Source of the DNA: Chloroflexota bacterium
Lineage (GTDB): Bacteria; Chloroflexota; Anaerolineae; JAAEKA01
DNA length: 35,453 nucleotides
Direction: 5' to 3'
NCBI GenBank assembly: GCA_034717495.1
Contig: JAYELL010000065.1
Span: 1 to 35,453, forward strand
Shown here piece after piece: positions 9,251 to 17,681 of this stretch. Position 1 is the stretch's first letter; each line of letters opens with the position of its first letter. The notes under the pieces are model-generated. The model did not search any database, was not told the origin of the DNA, and saw only the letters and a list, made by a program, of their open reading frames with translations. A program made the position numbers and the translations under genes.

Positions 9251-12210
9251 TGTTGTGCGGGTACCATGGCCCCGGGCGGCACCGGTTTGAGCGCTTCACC
9301 GGGAGGTTGCCACCAGAACTCCAATGCCTTGCCTCCCCCCCGCTGGAAGTAGTCGATGCGAATTGCATGGGGGCCAGCCGTCAAGGGCACAGCCACGTCG
9401 ATCATGTTGACGGTGTCGGGTGTCACTCCCTCAGCCACGATTTTTTCGTCCAGCCAGAGACGCACGCCGTCATCTGCGCGCAGTTGCAGGCGATAGCTTC
9501 CCTCCTGCGTTGCTATGAGTGTGCCCTGCCAACGCACGGAAAATGGCGCGTTCCATGGTTCATCCTCCGGCCAGGCAAACAACAGGACTGGATCAACCCG
9601 GCTGAAGACAGGCTCTCCCTCCCACAACTCGCCGCGATAGGTGCTCGACTGCAAGCCCTGCTCAGGGGGCACAGCCCGGAAAAAGAGATTGGGTGGTACC
9701 GGTCCCGACCCCTGTTTTGGCGCCGTCCAGCTAAGGAGAATATCGATGTCGCTGCCAGGTTCAATCTGCCGGATCTCTATACTGTGCAGCCCCTTGCCCA
9801 GGAAACGAGGTTCGGACCAGAGCTGGCCATCGAGAAACAGCAGGCCCGGACCGCTGATCTGGAAAGCATATCCCCCATAATCGGGAATCTTCAACGAACC
9901 GGACCAGGAAGCTGTGGCAGAAGCCGTCGCCTGCCCGGCCAGATCAGCCGGCCAGCGAAACTGCGGAGCGCCCTGGTAGGGTCCCGTCACGGGCGATTGA
10001 TCGCTGTCCAGCGTATACGCCGCCTGCAGGCCTTGCAGGGCCAAAATCTCGTCGCCGGGCACGGTAACGCTCAGATACAGGGGCTGCCCGCCCGGCCCCT
10101 CGACCAGTTCGAATCGGGCGCCAGGATAGGTGGCTCGAAACAACTCGGGCACATCCCGATAATAGGTATCGAGCAGGAAGAGCGCATCTTGCCCGAAGGG
10201 ATCGCTCAGCGGCAGATCGATGGCTGGCTCAGCAAGTTGGTAGGCCGGTTCCCGCAAGCCGCCGCCACCCCGGTCCGGGGACCGGTAGCTAAGAAACTGC
10301 AGTGGCGAGAAGTTATACAGCCGTGGAGACAGGTACAGGCTATGGTCATCCATCTTGCCGGCAACTTCGGCCGCCACGGCGGTTTCGACCGGAGAAAAGG
10401 CCTGCCACACCCTGCCGTCGCTGGCTTGCACGCTGAAAAACAAACGGGCGTTTACGACTCCTGCCCAGAGCAGCAGCGCGCCCATCAACACAGCAGGCAC
10501 TGCGCGGGCCCAGCGAGACCAGGAGGAGCCCACCATGCTCCGCAGACCCCAGCCAAAAACATCGACGCTGCGAACTGCGGCCACCGCTGCCAGGAGCACG
10601 ACCGCGCCAACAACCGGAAGCGTTCGATAGGCCTGAGGGGCTTCGTCCAGACGGGTCAGGATGCCACCGAGCAGGGGAACGAAGAGCCATAGAATCAGCA
10701 GGGTGTAGCGGTGACCACCGCTGATTCCCGGCACTGCAGTCCGCTTTTCAGCGTCACTGACAGGGCAGGGTCGAAAAACCTGATAGGCAGCGAAACCCAA
10801 TCCAAGGATCATCAATGCCCCCGTAACTGGATCCAACATAGGCTCGCCCGGCAGATTGTGGCGGGGATTGAGATCACCTGAAACGTGGAACATTTCCAGG
10901 TGACGGAAGAGACTTTCCTGCAGCGGTTGCAGGCTGATCTCCCTGGGAAAGCCAAAGACACTTAACACGGTTGCTGCAGCGCCCGGCGTCGGGCCGCCCT
11001 GCTCCTGGAAAAACGTCGTCATGTCGTGCAGGATGCTCACCTGCTGGCTGCGGTTATTGAAGGTAAACGGGTCCTGGACATAGGTCATGAGCAAGGGACC
11101 AAAGGCAACCAGATATAGAATCGCAGACAGGGCCAGACCTCGCCAATTGCGCCGCAGGAAATCCCGCTCAAACAACGCGCGGTAGATCAGATACAGGACC
11201 AGGACCAAGACCACCAGGCGGGATGCCAGGTAGGTATAGTGCCCCAGTCCCAGGATGAGACCCGCCAGCGCGTAATCGCTGGCTCGTCGATCGCGAACCG
11301 CTCTCAAGAGAAAAAAGAGCGCAGCGATCATAAACAGTAACGGCGCGACCTCGTTCCACCCCCAGCGGCTCATAGTCATATGCCAGCGGTTGGTTGCCAG
11401 CAGGAAGGTTGCCGCAAAAGCAGCAGGGATACCGAACATGAGCCGCGCCAGGGGATATAGGGCTGCCACGCTAAGAACCGACGGGATGACCGACGCTGCC
11501 TTGAGCGCGACCAGACTGGTTCCCAGAACCCTGAACAGGGCAACCAGGTAGTAGGCATACATGGTCGGGGTTTCGAACCAGCCGGTACCAAAGGGACTAT
11601 CCTGCCGGCCCTCCATGATCTGAAGCGCGTCCAGCGCAGCATTGGTTTCATCGATGAAGATACCGGGCGGCATATCGTTGAGCCGGTAGATCCGCAGGAT
11701 GAGGGCAAGAGCCACCAGCAACAGCAACCCACCCACTTCCAGCCAGTTGATCTTTCGGTCTGCCGGCGCCTTCGCGCGCCATGGCGCCAGCGTGCCAGAT
11801 CCGAGCGCGCCAAACAGAAAGCTGCCACCCAGCAACAGCGCCAGGGCCAGCAGCCACGTCCACCGGAAAAGCTGGTGATTGCCGGTTGTGGACAGACCGA
11901 TCATCGTTGCCAGCGCCATAACTATCCCGGCGCCGACCAGAACCAGAGCCCAGCCAACACGCCGCGCTGGTTGAAAGCAGGCCGGACGGGCCGCGGGAAG
12001 CACTTCCCCCTCACGCCGCTGGAATCCAGCGAAGGCAAAGGCCGCTGTAATGGCCGCAAGCAGAAACCATAGCCAACCGCTGCTATTGTGGCCGGGCGGA
12101 TAGAGCAGGTTAGCGCCTCGTATGGCCAGGATGAACGCGGCCAGAAGGGCAATGGCCGCTGTAAGTGGCTGGGGTAGGCCTTTCGAAGAAGACCGCGTCG
12201 GCTCGCTCAT
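9247..12210 (-). CDS. GT39-like membrane glycosyltransferase with two PA14 domains
   Basis: A 987-residue paralogue of the downstream gene. N-terminal hydrophobic helices cover about residues 20-620, with the GT39-like acidic loop IFIDETNAALDALQIMEG near residue 187. Two C-terminal PA14-like modules follow: ~727-835 (LKIPDYGGYAFQISGPGLLF) and ~852-970 (GSYRLQLRADDGVRLWLDEK, then FWWQPPG). It lacks the NHL propeller of its partner. It is first in a two-gene operon; its TGA overlaps the next ATG by four bases. The start at 12210 has no Shine-Dalgarno, and a good promoter -10 lies only seven bases upstream, so the message is probably leaderless. A polyprenyl-phosphate sugar transferase role at the outer face of the membrane is inferred from the family; the substrate cannot be told. 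Confidence 0.86.
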   Translation of the reverse strand: MSEPTRSSSKGLPQPLTAAIALLAAFILAIRGANLLYPPGHNSSGWLWFLLAAITAAFAFAGFQRREGEVLPAARPACFQPARRVGWALVLVGAGIVMALATMIGLSTTGNHQLFRWTWLLALALLLGGSFLFGALGSGTLAPWRAKAPADRKINWLEVGGLLLLVALALILRIYRLNDMPPGIFIDETNAALDALQIMEGRQDSPFGTGWFETPTMYAYYLVALFRVLGTSLVALKAASVIPSVLSVAALYPLARLMFGIPAAFAATFLLATNRWHMTMSRWGWNEVAPLLFMIAALFFLLRAVRDRRASDYALAGLILGLGHYTYLASRLVVLVLVLYLIYRALFERDFLRRNWRGLALSAILYLVAFGPLLMTYVQDPFTFNNRSQQVSILHDMTTFFQEQGGPTPGAAATVLSVFGFPREISLQPLQESLFRHLEMFHVSGDLNPRHNLPGEPMLDPVTGALMILGLGFAAYQVFRPCPVSDAEKRTAVPGISGGHRYTLLILWLFVPLLGGILTRLDEAPQAYRTLPVVGAVVLLAAVAAVRSVDVFGWGLRSMVGSSWSRWARAVPAVLMGALLLWAGVVNARLFFSVQASDGRVWQAFSPVETAVAAEVAGKMDDHSLYLSPRLYNFSPLQFLSYRSPDRGGGGLREPAYQLAEPAIDLPLSDPFGQDALFLLDTYYRDVPELFRATYPGARFELVEGPGGQPLYLSVTVPGDEILALQGLQAAYTLDSDQSPVTGPYQGAPQFRWPADLAGQATASATASWSGSLKIPDYGGYAFQISGPGLLFLDGQLWSEPRFLGKGLHSIEIRQIEPGSDIDILLSWTAPKQGSGPVPPNLFFRAVPPEQGLQSSTYRGELWEGEPVFSRVDPVLLFAWPEDEPWNAPFSVRWQGTLIATQEGSYRLQLRADDGVRLWLDEKIVAEGVTPDTVNMIDVAVPLTAGPHAIRIDYFQRGGGKALEFWWQPPGEALKPVPPGAMVPAQQ

Positions 12211-12217
12211 GAGCGCT

Positions 12218-12247
12218 ATTTTACCCTTGACCTACCGAGTGCGACAA
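12218..12247 (-). promoter_or_regulatory. Promoter of the GT39 operon, predicted leaderless
   Basis: On the minus strand a -35 TTGTCG (12242-12247) is followed after 18 bases by a -10 TAAAAT (12218-12223). The ATG at 12210 begins seven bases past the -10, where transcription should start, leaving no room for a leader. Confidence 0.55.
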
Positions 12248-12274
12248 ATGCCACACCGATTCGTGCAACTCGAA

Positions 12275-12304
12275 TTGACAAACCCTTAACAGGTGGGTGA
12301 TAAT
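12275..12304 (+). promoter_or_regulatory. Promoter of lutAB
   Basis: A perfect -35 TTGACA (12275-12280) is followed after 18 bases by GATAAT (12299-12304), five of six matches to the sigma-70 -10. The expected start is near 12311, giving a leader of about 34 nt. The in-frame GTG at 12297 falls inside this promoter and cannot be the start codon. Confidence 0.7.
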
Positions 12305-12344
12305 TATACCCTATTTGGTCCCACATTCCAGCGGAGAAGACACT

Positions 12345-13094
12345 TTGACCGATTCAAAACGTGTTGCCCTGTTTGTAACCTGCCTTGTCGATCAGATCCT
12401 GCCCGAAGTGGGTGTTTCAGCCGTGAATCTGATTCGCCAGGCCGGCTATGAGGTAGTATTCCCTGAAGCACAGACCTGCTGCGGCCAACCCTTTTTCAAC
12501 AGTGGCTTTCAGGACGAAGCTCGCAGGCTGGCCCAGCGGATGATCGCCATCTTTGAACCCTACGAACTGGTGGTTGCGCCCAGTGGCTCCTGTGCCGCCT
12601 TTGTTCGGGCCGAATACCCTCAGCTCTTCCAGGATGATCCCGAATTGCTGCGCCGGGCGCGTGCATTGGCGGCCAAAACCTACGAGTTGAGCGAGTTTCT
12701 GATTCACGTTGCCGGCTGGCAACCAGAGCCAAAGGATCGCCAGGGGGTACCGGTAACCTACCACGATTCCTGTCACATGAACCGTATGCTTCATATTCGA
12801 CAGGAACCCAGGGCCTTGCTGACAGCGGCAGGCTACACCATCGATGAAATGAGTGAGTCCGATCGCTGCTGTGGTTTCGGTGGAATCTTCAGCGTTCACA
12901 TGCCAGAAATATCCAACGCTATGACAGAAGATAAACTCCACCAGGCTGAAGCTACCAGTGCCCCCCTTCTGGTGACCTCTGATCCCGGCTGTCTGATGCA
13001 AATGCGCGGGCTGACCGACGGCAAAATCCGCATTCAACACCTGGCTACCCTGCTGGATGAAAGTGTGGTAGCCGGCGACACGGAGACATCCTGA
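12345..13094 (+). CDS. lutA: LutA/YkgE-type (Fe-S)-binding subunit of L-lactate utilization complex
   Basis: A 249-residue protein with two cysteine-rich CCG domains, seen as CCGQPFFNSGF and CCGFGGIFSVHM; these hold Fe-S or heterodisulfide-reductase-like centres. With LutB and LutC it oxidises L-lactate to pyruvate in the cytoplasm. The frame extends upstream to GTG 12297, but that codon lies in the promoter. TTG 12345 is preferred because GGAGA stands about eight bases before it and the family N-terminus (KRVALFVTCLVDQI) follows at once. Nine bases separate it from lutB. lutC is not in the operon; a candidate lies at 28505. Confidence 0.93.
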   Translation: MTDSKRVALFVTCLVDQILPEVGVSAVNLIRQAGYEVVFPEAQTCCGQPFFNSGFQDEARRLAQRMIAIFEPYELVVAPSGSCAAFVRAEYPQLFQDDPELLRRARALAAKTYELSEFLIHVAGWQPEPKDRQGVPVTYHDSCHMNRMLHIRQEPRALLTAAGYTIDEMSESDRCCGFGGIFSVHMPEISNAMTEDKLHQAEATSAPLLVTSDPGCLMQMRGLTDGKIRIQHLATLLDESVVAGDTETS

Positions 13095-13103
13095 CATAAT
13101 AAC

Positions 13104-14516
13104 ATGACCGCCCACATAAACGAATTCAGACAACGAGCCAAGACCTCCATCGCAGACGCCCGTCTACAGGGTGCTCTTGAGGGCGCTACCGGACACCTGC
13201 GGCAAGCGCGTGCCGAATCATTGGCCGATCTGCCCGATGTAGAGGCCTTACGGGATCATTTCAAGGAAGTTCGATCGGCAACGCTGGCGCGGCTGGCCCA
13301 CCACCTTGAGACCTTCGAACGCAATGCTTTGGCGGCCGGAGCCCACGTGCACTGGGCGGGAAATGCTGAGACAGCTTGCCAGATTGTCATCGACATTGCC
13401 CGGCAGCAGGGCGTTACCATGGCGACCAAGAGCAAATCCATGGCCACAGAGGAGATCCGCCTCAATCCGGCTCTCCAGGCAGCCGGCATCCAGCCTGTCG
13501 AAACAGACCTGGGAGAATGGATCGTCCAGTTAGCTGATGAGCCCCCTTCCCATATCGTAGCGCCTGCCTTCCACATGACCAGGGCCCAGGTTGCTGAACT
13601 GTTCAGCAAGGAGGCGGGCAAAGACTTGCCTCCTGACGATATCCCACTGTTGACCTCGGAGGCCCGGGCGATCCTGAGGCAGAAGTTTTTGGCCTCAGAC
13701 ATGGGGATCAGCGGGGGAAACATCGCGGTGGCCGAGACCGGCAGTGTTGTTCTGGTCACCAACGAGGGCAATGGTCGTATGGTGACCAGCTTGCCCAAAG
13801 TACATGTCGCGGTGGTCGGCATCGAAAAGATAGCCCCTACCTGGGACGATGCGGCCGTCTGGCTGTCGCTGTTGGGTCGCAGTTCGACAGGACAGCATTT
13901 GACCGCCTACACCACCGCGGTGACCGGCCCGGCTCGTCCTGGAGATCCCGATGGACCGCAGGAGGTTCACATTGTTTTGCTGGACAACAGGCGGAGTCAC
14001 CAGCTGGGAACGCCCTACGAGGAGGCCCTTCAATGCATACGCTGTGGCGCCTGCCTCAATATCTGCCCCGTCTACCGGGAAGTAGGCGGCCATGCCTACG
14101 GCAACCCCTACAGCGGCCCCATTGGTGCCGTCATCGCACCCCTGCTCTTTGGCCTTGAAGCCTACGAAGCGCTGCCCCACGCCAGTTCCCTCTGCGTCGC
14201 CTGCCTGGAGGTCTGCCCGGCACGGATTGATCTGCCCCGCATGTTGCTGCAGCTGCGGGCCGACGAAGTGGACAGACGGATCATCCCCTGGTACGAGCGC
14301 GCGGCGGAACGGGGACTCGCCTGGGCCTTCACCCATCCCAGGCTATACGATCGGGGCGCAAACGCCGCCCGATTCCTGGGACGCCCCCTTTTCAAAGATG
14401 GCCACTCCGCCGTGCCCAGGAAATTGAACCCGGCCCAGCAGCGCCGTCTCCCCGCCCTGGCCCCCCGCTCCTTCCGCCAACGATGGGCCAGCGGTGAGTT
14501 GGAGGAGGAGCGCTAA
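13104..14516 (+). CDS. lutB: LutB/YkgF-type iron-sulfur protein with LUD domain
   Basis: A 470-residue protein. Residues ~60-300 are the LUD domain (GVTMATKSKSMATEEIRLNP; ISGGNIAVAETGSVVLVTNE). Two [4Fe-4S] ferredoxin motifs follow: CIRCGACLNICP near residue 310 and CVACLEVCP near 362. The C-terminal basic tail ends in a family-typical QRRLPALAPRSFRQRWAS segment. Electron transfer in the lactate-oxidising Lut complex is the established role. It starts nine bases after the lutA stop with a poor Shine-Dalgarno, suggesting translational coupling. The 3' end overlaps a minus-strand gene fragment. Confidence 0.95.
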   Translation: MTAHINEFRQRAKTSIADARLQGALEGATGHLRQARAESLADLPDVEALRDHFKEVRSATLARLAHHLETFERNALAAGAHVHWAGNAETACQIVIDIARQQGVTMATKSKSMATEEIRLNPALQAAGIQPVETDLGEWIVQLADEPPSHIVAPAFHMTRAQVAELFSKEAGKDLPPDDIPLLTSEARAILRQKFLASDMGISGGNIAVAETGSVVLVTNEGNGRMVTSLPKVHVAVVGIEKIAPTWDDAAVWLSLLGRSSTGQHLTAYTTAVTGPARPGDPDGPQEVHIVLLDNRRSHQLGTPYEEALQCIRCGACLNICPVYREVGGHAYGNPYSGPIGAVIAPLLFGLEAYEALPHASSLCVACLEVCPARIDLPRMLLQLRADEVDRRIIPWYERAAERGLAWAFTHPRLYDRGANAARFLGRPLFKDGHSAVPRKLNPAQQRRLPALAPRSFRQRWASGELEEER

Positions 14517-14692
14517 GCAAAACTGGGACGCAACCCGAAACCACCCGGCCGAGGGAAGAAAGAACCGCCCGGAACCGCCTGGTCGTCAAGCGCAACCCGG
14601 CGCAATTCCACCCAGTCCCGGCGCTTCCCGCGCGCGATCACATCGTCAATTGCCGCAAGCGTGAACTGTTGGTGAGTGAGATGGCGGTGTAA
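14513..14692 (-). pseudogene. Possible fragment of a small conserved protein
   Basis: A frame reading MLHRHLTHQQFTLAAIDDVI followed by ARGKRRDWVELRRVAL looks like a genuine protein N-terminus with regular helices. After about 45 residues it degrades into proline/glycine-rich sequence and overlaps the lutB stop. It resembles the short helical proteins often encoded beside nucleotidyltransferase-type toxin genes, but no partner follows, so it is probably a truncated remnant. The sequence on to 14877 holds only GC-rich palindromes such as GGCGGCGAGGCCGCC. Confidence 0.35.
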
Positions 14693-14877
14693 CATAGTCA
14701 GAATTATGGCATGTTCAAACCGGCCGGTCAAAGCGAATCTTACCACACATCAACTCGTTCGCGACGCCTCCGTCGGCGACAGGCGCGCCGCACGCACGGC
14801 AGGGCAGAGGCCGGCAGGGCCGACAATGAGCAGCGCGGCGGCGAGGCCGCCCAGGGAAATCGAATCTGGGACGTCAC

Positions 14878-16095
14878 TTACTCCATCGTCACGACTCGCA
14901 CCCGGTGGTTAAGCCTGTCGGCCACCAATAACCGCCCATCCGGCAAGAATTCAAGATCGCTGGGATACCAGAAACTGGCCTGGTGCCCCGGGCCATCGTT
15001 GAACCCGGACTCTCCACTGCCGGCCAGCGTGGTCACCATGCCACCGGTGCCGATGCGGCGAATGACATGATTGCCGGAGTCGGCAACATAGATGACGCCA
15101 TCGGCCGTGACGGCGACGCCGTTGGGTATGTTGAACAACGCCCGATGGGCCGGCCCGTCGCGATAACCTCGCTCCCCAGTGCCCGCCAGGGTGCTGACCG
15201 TGCCATCCATGCTGATCTGGCGAATGCGGTGCCCGCCGCCACCGTAGAATCCAGCCCCCTCGGACACGATGATGCGCCCATCCGGCGCCAGATCCAGGCG
15301 GTTGGGCGTGCTGAACCCCGCCCCCGCGCCCTGTCCATCCGAATCGCCTGGCTGGCCCGATCCAGCTCGTGTTAGCACACCACCTGTCGGTGCCACAACA
15401 CGGATAGCGTGATTGTTGAAGTCGGCCACCAGGAGATTGCCCTCACCGTCGAGGATCACATCCATGGGCCAGCGGAAGAACGCCGTTTCCACCTTGCCAT
15501 CCGCGTAGCCGCCCAGGAAACCAGGATCGCCATTTCCCGCCACCGTCGTCACCTGGCCTGCCGGTGTAACCTTACGGATCCGGTGATTGCGGCTGTCGGC
15601 CACGTAGATGTTGCCAGCATCATCCACGGCCAGCCCCTCGGGGCCGTTGAAGCGAGCTTCGATGCCTGCCCCGTCCCGGTAGTTTCCCCACGGGCCTGGA
15701 TCGCCGCCGCCGGCCAGGGTGGTCACCCCGGCATCCGGTGAGATCAGGCGGATGCGATGGTTTACCCAATCGCTGACCACGACCGTGCCACCGGGCCAGA
15801 CGGCTATCCCGGCTGGCTCGTGGAACATGGCCGCATCAACGGCCCCATCCCGGTAACCGCCTCCCAACGGGCCGGTCTTGCCACGGCCTGCCAGTGTGGT
15901 GACAATCACCGAACCCTGTTCGCGAAATACCGCGCCCTGAACCAAGGACGCGTTGGTGAACGGTGTGGCAACCAGGCAGATCGTCCTCTCCCCCGGAGAA
16001 TCGCGTCCGCTGTTTTCAATGATCAAAGGTGGGCCCTGGCAGGCGGCTACTATCCCCAATAGGATCAATAGCCCCAGGACCCTGCGTTTCAGCAT
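14878..16095 (-). CDS. NHL-repeat beta-propeller lipoprotein
   Basis: A 405-residue protein. Residues 1-19 are a lipoprotein signal with lipobox ending IVAAC, so Cys19 would be lipidated after cleavage. Six NHL-type repeats follow, each with a pattern like FNGPEGLAVDDAGNIYVAD, NHRIRKVTPAGQVTTVAG and a G-Y-R-D-G loop; they should form one six-bladed propeller. It would sit on the outer face of the membrane and probably binds a partner. It begins 12 bases after nadB on the same strand, so it is the likely last gene of the nad operon, although nothing in its sequence ties it to NAD metabolism. No enzyme motif is visible. Confidence 0.85.
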   Translation of the reverse strand: MLKRRVLGLLILLGIVAACQGPPLIIENSGRDSPGERTICLVATPFTNASLVQGAVFREQGSVIVTTLAGRGKTGPLGGGYRDGAVDAAMFHEPAGIAVWPGGTVVVSDWVNHRIRLISPDAGVTTLAGGGDPGPWGNYRDGAGIEARFNGPEGLAVDDAGNIYVADSRNHRIRKVTPAGQVTTVAGNGDPGFLGGYADGKVETAFFRWPMDVILDGEGNLLVADFNNHAIRVVAPTGGVLTRAGSGQPGDSDGQGAGAGFSTPNRLDLAPDGRIIVSEGAGFYGGGGHRIRQISMDGTVSTLAGTGERGYRDGPAHRALFNIPNGVAVTADGVIYVADSGNHVIRRIGTGGMVTTLAGSGESGFNDGPGHQASFWYPSDLEFLPDGRLLVADRLNHRVRVVTME

Positions 16096-16107
16096 CGCAG
16101 TCCAACC

Positions 16108-17676
16108 CTACTCCCGGTAATGCGTCCCCATGCTCTCCCGGTTGGCCCAGGCTGCCAGCGTCACGATATTGGCCGAGCGCACCGCGTTGCGCAACCCAAT
16201 CAATCCATCGCAGAGCTTCGTGCGGTGATAAAAACGCTCGATCTCCGTCTCCAGATGGCGTAGCTCCCGAATGGCCCGGCTGAGCCTGGCCGTGGTGCGG
16301 GCCAACCCTACATAGTTCCACATGATATGTTTGATCACGCTCATATCCTGGTTGATCAGCACGGGGTCTGGCGTCACCAAACCCTCGTCGCGCCACTCGG
16401 GGATTTCATCGGGATCTGAGCCCAGTTCCGCCGATAGGTTCTCAGCCACGAATCCGGCAACGCGGTAGCCCCAGACCACCCCTTCCAGCAACGACGTACT
16501 GGCAAGCCGGTTGGCGCCGTGCACACCGGTGCAGCTCACCTCGCCCACCGCAAACAGCTTCTCGATGGTCGAACGTCCCCACTCGTCGACCCAAACACCG
16601 CCACAGAAATAGTGAGCGGCCGGCACGATCGGTACAAGGTCTTTTGTTATGTCGACACCATAGGCCTGGCAACTCTCGTAGATCGTCGGGAAATGTCCCA
16701 GGATCTCTTCCTGAGACACGTAAGAACGCAGGTCCAGATAGACATGGGTGACGTCCCGCTCAATCATTTCCTCCCGAATGCTTCGGGCAACCACATCGCG
16801 CGGGGCCAAGTCCTTCCACTCCGGCGCATAACGCTGCATAAAGGGCTGCCCATCGGCCGTCACCAGCCGCGCGCCGGAGCCGCGGACAGCCTCGGAGATC
16901 AGGAAGTTTGGCGCGGACTCGTGATGGAAGGTAGTGGGGTGGAACTGGACAAACTCATTGTTGATCACCCGCGCTCCCGCCCGATAGGCCATGGCCAAAC
17001 CATCGCCCCGTGCGCCAGCCGGGTTGCTGGTGCGCAGATAGATCTGCCCAAGACCGCCGGTTGCCAGGATTGTGCAGCGAGCCAGGCAACGTTTCACCCG
17101 CTGCTGCTCCTGATCGAACAGGTAAGCGCCGATGCAACGACGCCGATCGTAGACCGACAGCCGGTTGCGTGAATGGTGCGAAGGAGTCAACAGATCGACG
17201 GCCGTATGGCCGCTCAGAATGCTCACATTCGGGTGCATCTCCAGCGCCTGGATCAAGGCCCCTTCGATCGCTTTTCCGGAATAATCGGCCACATGCAGGA
17301 TACGGGCCACCGAGTGACCACCTTCCCGCACCAGGGAGAGTTCACCCTCATCCGTTCGATCAAACTCGACCTGGACACGGTCAAGCAGGACCCGTTCCAG
17401 CAGCGCTGGTCCCTGCCTGGAGAGCATCTCGACCGCCGGCGGGTTACTGTGGCCGGCGCCTGCCCGAATGATATCCTCGGCCAGCAGTTCAGGGGAATCG
17501 TCGACGCCCCGGTAGACGATTCCTCCCTGGGCATAATAGGTGTTGCTCTCCTCTGGCTTTTTTGCCCGGGTCGCCATCGTGACCGACACACCTTTGTCGG
17601 CCAGTTCCAGGGCAGCCGTCGCGCCGGCAATGCCACTTCCAATGATGAGAACTTCAGCTTCGATCAGGTCAGTCAT
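16108..17676 (-). CDS. nadB: L-aspartate oxidase
   Basis: A 522-residue flavoprotein oxidising L-aspartate to iminoaspartate, the first step of de novo NAD synthesis. The FAD dinucleotide-binding motif is GSGIAGATAALEL from residue 13. The NTYYAQGGI and NNEFVQFHPTTFH motifs of the succinate dehydrogenase/NadB family and the conserved RLASTSLLEGVVWG are present. The helical C-terminal domain (RTTARLSRAIRELRHLETEI) is complete. The ATG at 17676 lies five bases after the nadC-nadA stop, consistent with one operon making quinolinate through NadB and NadA. Confidence 0.95.
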   Translation of the reverse strand: MTDLIEAEVLIIGSGIAGATAALELADKGVSVTMATRAKKPEESNTYYAQGGIVYRGVDDSPELLAEDIIRAGAGHSNPPAVEMLSRQGPALLERVLLDRVQVEFDRTDEGELSLVREGGHSVARILHVADYSGKAIEGALIQALEMHPNVSILSGHTAVDLLTPSHHSRNRLSVYDRRRCIGAYLFDQEQQRVKRCLARCTILATGGLGQIYLRTSNPAGARGDGLAMAYRAGARVINNEFVQFHPTTFHHESAPNFLISEAVRGSGARLVTADGQPFMQRYAPEWKDLAPRDVVARSIREEMIERDVTHVYLDLRSYVSQEEILGHFPTIYESCQAYGVDITKDLVPIVPAAHYFCGGVWVDEWGRSTIEKLFAVGEVSCTGVHGANRLASTSLLEGVVWGYRVAGFVAENLSAELGSDPDEIPEWRDEGLVTPDPVLINQDMSVIKHIMWNYVGLARTTARLSRAIRELRHLETEIERFYHRTKLCDGLIGLRNAVRSANIVTLAAWANRESMGTHYRE

Positions 17677-17681
17677 GAGCC

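Noticed and set aside
9220-10692. 490-residue plus-strand open frame
   Set aside because: Antisense to the GT39 gene with clear domain content; no supporting signal.
12297-12344. Upstream GTG start for lutA
   Set aside because: The codon overlaps the -10 region of the promoter, and TTG 12345 has a proper Shine-Dalgarno.
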